Shown: in pieces, positions 62,199 to 64,000 of the stretch
How the letters are laid out: every line of letters starts with the position of its first letter
How positions within the stretch are numbered: position 1 is the stretch's first letter
Source: Halorussus marinus
GTDB lineage: Archaea > Halobacteriota > Halobacteria > Halobacteriales > Haladaptataceae
Length of the DNA stretch: 64,000 nucleotides
Assembly: GCF_004765795.1 (NCBI RefSeq)
Contig: NZ_SBIV01000006.1
Coordinates: forward strand, 1 to 64,000
Direction: 5' to 3'
The notes under the pieces: generated by a model
What the model was told of the DNA's origin: nothing
Databases searched by the model: none
The model's input: only the letters and a program-made list of their open reading frames with translations
Translations under genes and position numbers: made by a program

Positions 62199-63395
62199 GT
62201 GAAAGCAATTGTCAACGGAACGGTCCACACTCTCACGGAGGCAGGGACCGTCGAGGACGGTGCGGTCCTGTTCGAGGACGGCGAGATCGTCGCGGCCGGC
62301 GCAGACGTGGACGTGCCCGACGACGCCGAGGTCGTAGACGCCGGCGGGCGCCACGTCACGCCCGGCCTCGTCGAGGCCCACAGCCACGCCGGGATGGGCG
62401 AGTGGGGCGAACCCGAGGACGGCGACGTCAACGAGGGGACCGACCCGATCACGCCCCACGTCAACGCGCTGGACGGCTTCCACCCCCGCGACGAGGAACT
62501 CCAGCACGCGTTTCAGGGCGGGGTGACGACCGTCAGCGCCCGGATGGGGAGCGGGAACGTCGTCGGCGGGATCATCTGCTCGATGAAGACCTACGGCGAC
62601 GTGGCCGACGAGATGCTCGTTCGCGAGGACGGGATGAAGGCCGCGATGGGCGAGAACCCAAAGCGGTTCCACGGCGAGCAAAAAGACCGGGAACCGGTCA
62701 CCCGGCCGGGCATCGCCGCCAAGCTCCGTCAGGCGCTGATGGACGCCGAAGACTACGTCGAGCGCCGCGCGAACGCCCGCGAGGAAGGCGAGCCGTTCGA
62801 CCGCGACCTCGGGATGGAGAACCTCGCCCGCGTCGTCGAGGGCGACCTCCCGCTTCGGGTCCACGCCCACCGCGCCGACGACATCGCCACCGTGTTCCGG
62901 ATCGCCGACGAGTTCGGCATCGAGGACCTCTCGATCGAACACGCCACCGAGGGCCACGTCCTCGCCGAGGAGTTCGCCGCTCGGGACGTGCCCGCGGTCG
63001 TCGGGCCGTCGATCTCGTCGGCGAGCAAGTACGAACTCCGAAACATCACCTTCGAGACGCCCGGCATCCTCCACGAGGCCGGCGTGAAAGTCGCGATCCA
63101 GACCGACGCGCCGGTGCTCCCCCAGGAGCACCTCGACGTCTGCGTCGGGCTGGCGGTCCGCGAGGGGCTCCCCGCCGAGGACGCGCTGGCGACCGTCACT
63201 CGCAACCCCGCCGAGATTCTGGGCATCGACGACCGAGTCGGCACGCTCGAAGCCGGCACCGACGCCGACGTCGTCGTCTGGGACGGCCCGATGTTCGATC
63301 TCGACTCGGACGCCCGACAGGTGTTCCTCGAAGGCGACCTGATCTACGACAGCGAGCGCGACGACGTCGACCCGCGCGAAGAGTACGCCTGGTAG
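62199..63395 (+). CDS. Amidohydrolase (imidazolonepropionase-type TIM-barrel hydrolase)
   Basis: 398 residues, GTG start at 62199; the frame is open to 62046 but that part lacks conserved features. 'GGRHVTPGLVEAHSHAGMGE' is the HxH motif, with later 'LRVHAHRADDIATVF', 'SIEHATEGHVL' and 'VAIQTDAPVLPQEHLDVCVG' metal/active-site residues and 'TRNPAEILGIDDRVG' end domain. Cytoplasmic amidohydrolase; substrate unknown. Confidence 0.9.
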   Translation: MKAIVNGTVHTLTEAGTVEDGAVLFEDGEIVAAGADVDVPDDAEVVDAGGRHVTPGLVEAHSHAGMGEWGEPEDGDVNEGTDPITPHVNALDGFHPRDEELQHAFQGGVTTVSARMGSGNVVGGIICSMKTYGDVADEMLVREDGMKAAMGENPKRFHGEQKDREPVTRPGIAAKLRQALMDAEDYVERRANAREEGEPFDRDLGMENLARVVEGDLPLRVHAHRADDIATVFRIADEFGIEDLSIEHATEGHVLAEEFAARDVPAVVGPSISSASKYELRNITFETPGILHEAGVKVAIQTDAPVLPQEHLDVCVGLAVREGLPAEDALATVTRNPAEILGIDDRVGTLEAGTDADVVVWDGPMFDLDSDARQVFLEGDLIYDSERDDVDPREEYAW

Positions 63396-63403
63396 CCGCC
63401 GGG

Positions 63404-64000
63404 TCACTCGACGCCGGTGATTTCGAACCGCGCGCCGCCGTCGGCCCCCTCGGTCACGCTGACGCTCCAGCCGTGGGCCTCGGCGACGTCCTCGACGATC
63501 GCGAGCCCGAAGCCCGTTCCGTCTCGGGCGGTCGAGAACCCGAACTCGAACGCGGCCTCGCGGTCGTCGGCCGGGATGCCCTCGCCGTCGTCTTCGACGT
63601 AGAAGCCGTCGCCGAGGTCGCCGATCGTGATCGCCACGCCGTCACCGCCCCGCTCGGGGGCGTCCTCGGGGCCCTCCGGGCGCCGTTCGTCCGTACCCCC
63701 GTGCTCGACCGCGTTCCGGACGAGGTTTTCGAGCAGTTGCTTGAGCCGGCCCCGGTCGGCCCGGACGGTCCGGTCGGTCTCGATCGAGAGCGTCGCGTCG
63801 GCCGTGTCGACGGTCCGCCAGCTCGCCTCGGCGAGGTCGGCGACCTCGATCGGCTCGGGGTCGGTCGCCGCCTCGCCCTCCCGGGCCAGCGTCAACAGAT
63901 CCTCGACGAGCGACTCCATCCGGTCGAGCGACCGCGCGACCGCGTCGAGGTGGTCGCTGTCACAGCTCTCGGTCGCGACTTCGAGTCGCCCCTGCGCGAC
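63404..64000 (-). CDS. Sensor histidine kinase, C-terminal part (runs off the window)
   Basis: The frame continues past 64000 with 'VAQGRLEVATESCDSDHLDA' (dimerisation-helix region). Visible: 'MESLVEDLLTLAREGEAATD', N-box 'LKQLLENLVRNAVEHGG', G1 'FYVEDDGEGIPADD', F/G2 'FEFGFSTARDGTGFGLAIVE' and the end 'WSVSVTEGADGGARFEITGV'. The ATP-binding domain is complete and intact. The sensor and H-box lie outside the window. Confidence 0.92.
   Translation of the reverse strand, partial: VAQGRLEVATESCDSDHLDAVARSLDRMESLVEDLLTLAREGEAATDPEPIEVADLAEASWRTVDTADATLSIETDRTVRADRGRLKQLLENLVRNAVEHGGTDERRPEGPEDAPERGGDGVAITIGDLGDGFYVEDDGEGIPADDREAAFEFGFSTARDGTGFGLAIVEDVAEAHGWSVSVTEGADGGARFEITGVE

Overview
The window is from an extremely halophilic archaeon (class Halobacteria). 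Evidence: high G+C coding DNA, acidic proteins, many leaderless genes with a TATA-like element about 27 nt before the start, a PGF-CTERM S-layer glycoprotein, HalOD1 domains, an archaeal RfcL, CofD and ribosomal protein S17e. I cannot fix the genus.

Layout. (1) 1-9550 is an accessory region: a parallel beta-helix protein, a polytopic membrane glycosyltransferase-like protein, a large provirus tail-hub-like protein with ELG repeats, the S-layer glycoprotein gene, and the wreck of a tyrosine integrase. (2) 9885-30429 is ordinary chromosome: aldo/keto reductase, EamA transporter, CBS protein, RNase H-like protein, malic enzyme, M24 homologue, heme A synthase-like protein, a complete amino-acid ABC transporter, RfcL, a VapBC pair, a GNAT enzyme, a CDP-glycerol transferase-like protein, YchF and two tandem zinc-ribbon proteins. 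(3) 30501-41077 is a 10.6-kb integrated element lying between the promoter plus first codons of sucC (left) and the rest of sucC (right). It carries a tyrosine integrase, SWIM and HTH proteins, a HalOD1 protein, an IS630-family insertion, a TGT/DpdA-like enzyme, small zinc-finger proteins, an HUH-type replication protein and a likely origin. (4) 41064-64000 is chromosome again: sucCD, a frameshifted MscS channel, an HxlR/dioxygenase/esterase detoxification cluster, an HD hydrolase, an overlapping cofD operon, S17e, aspartate-semialdehyde dehydrogenase, tRNA-Glu, an HNH/NUMOD endonuclease, beta-oxidation genes, a dipeptidase, a geranylgeranyl-reductase-family flavoprotein, an amidohydrolase and the end of a histidine kinase.

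The most interesting biology is the element at 30501-41077. It appears to use the start of the TCA-cycle gene sucC as attachment site, leaving the original promoter and ATG stranded at the left end. It also encodes a small protein with the ordered motif set of tRNA-guanine transglycosylases, most like the phage DpdA enzymes that put 7-deazaguanines into DNA. Haloarchaeal hosts make preQ0 for archaeosine, so one enzyme could draw on host precursor. A direct-repeat/palindrome/direct-repeat arrangement near the HUH Rep gene is a candidate replication origin. Everything here was read by eye from the sequence; no database search was run.
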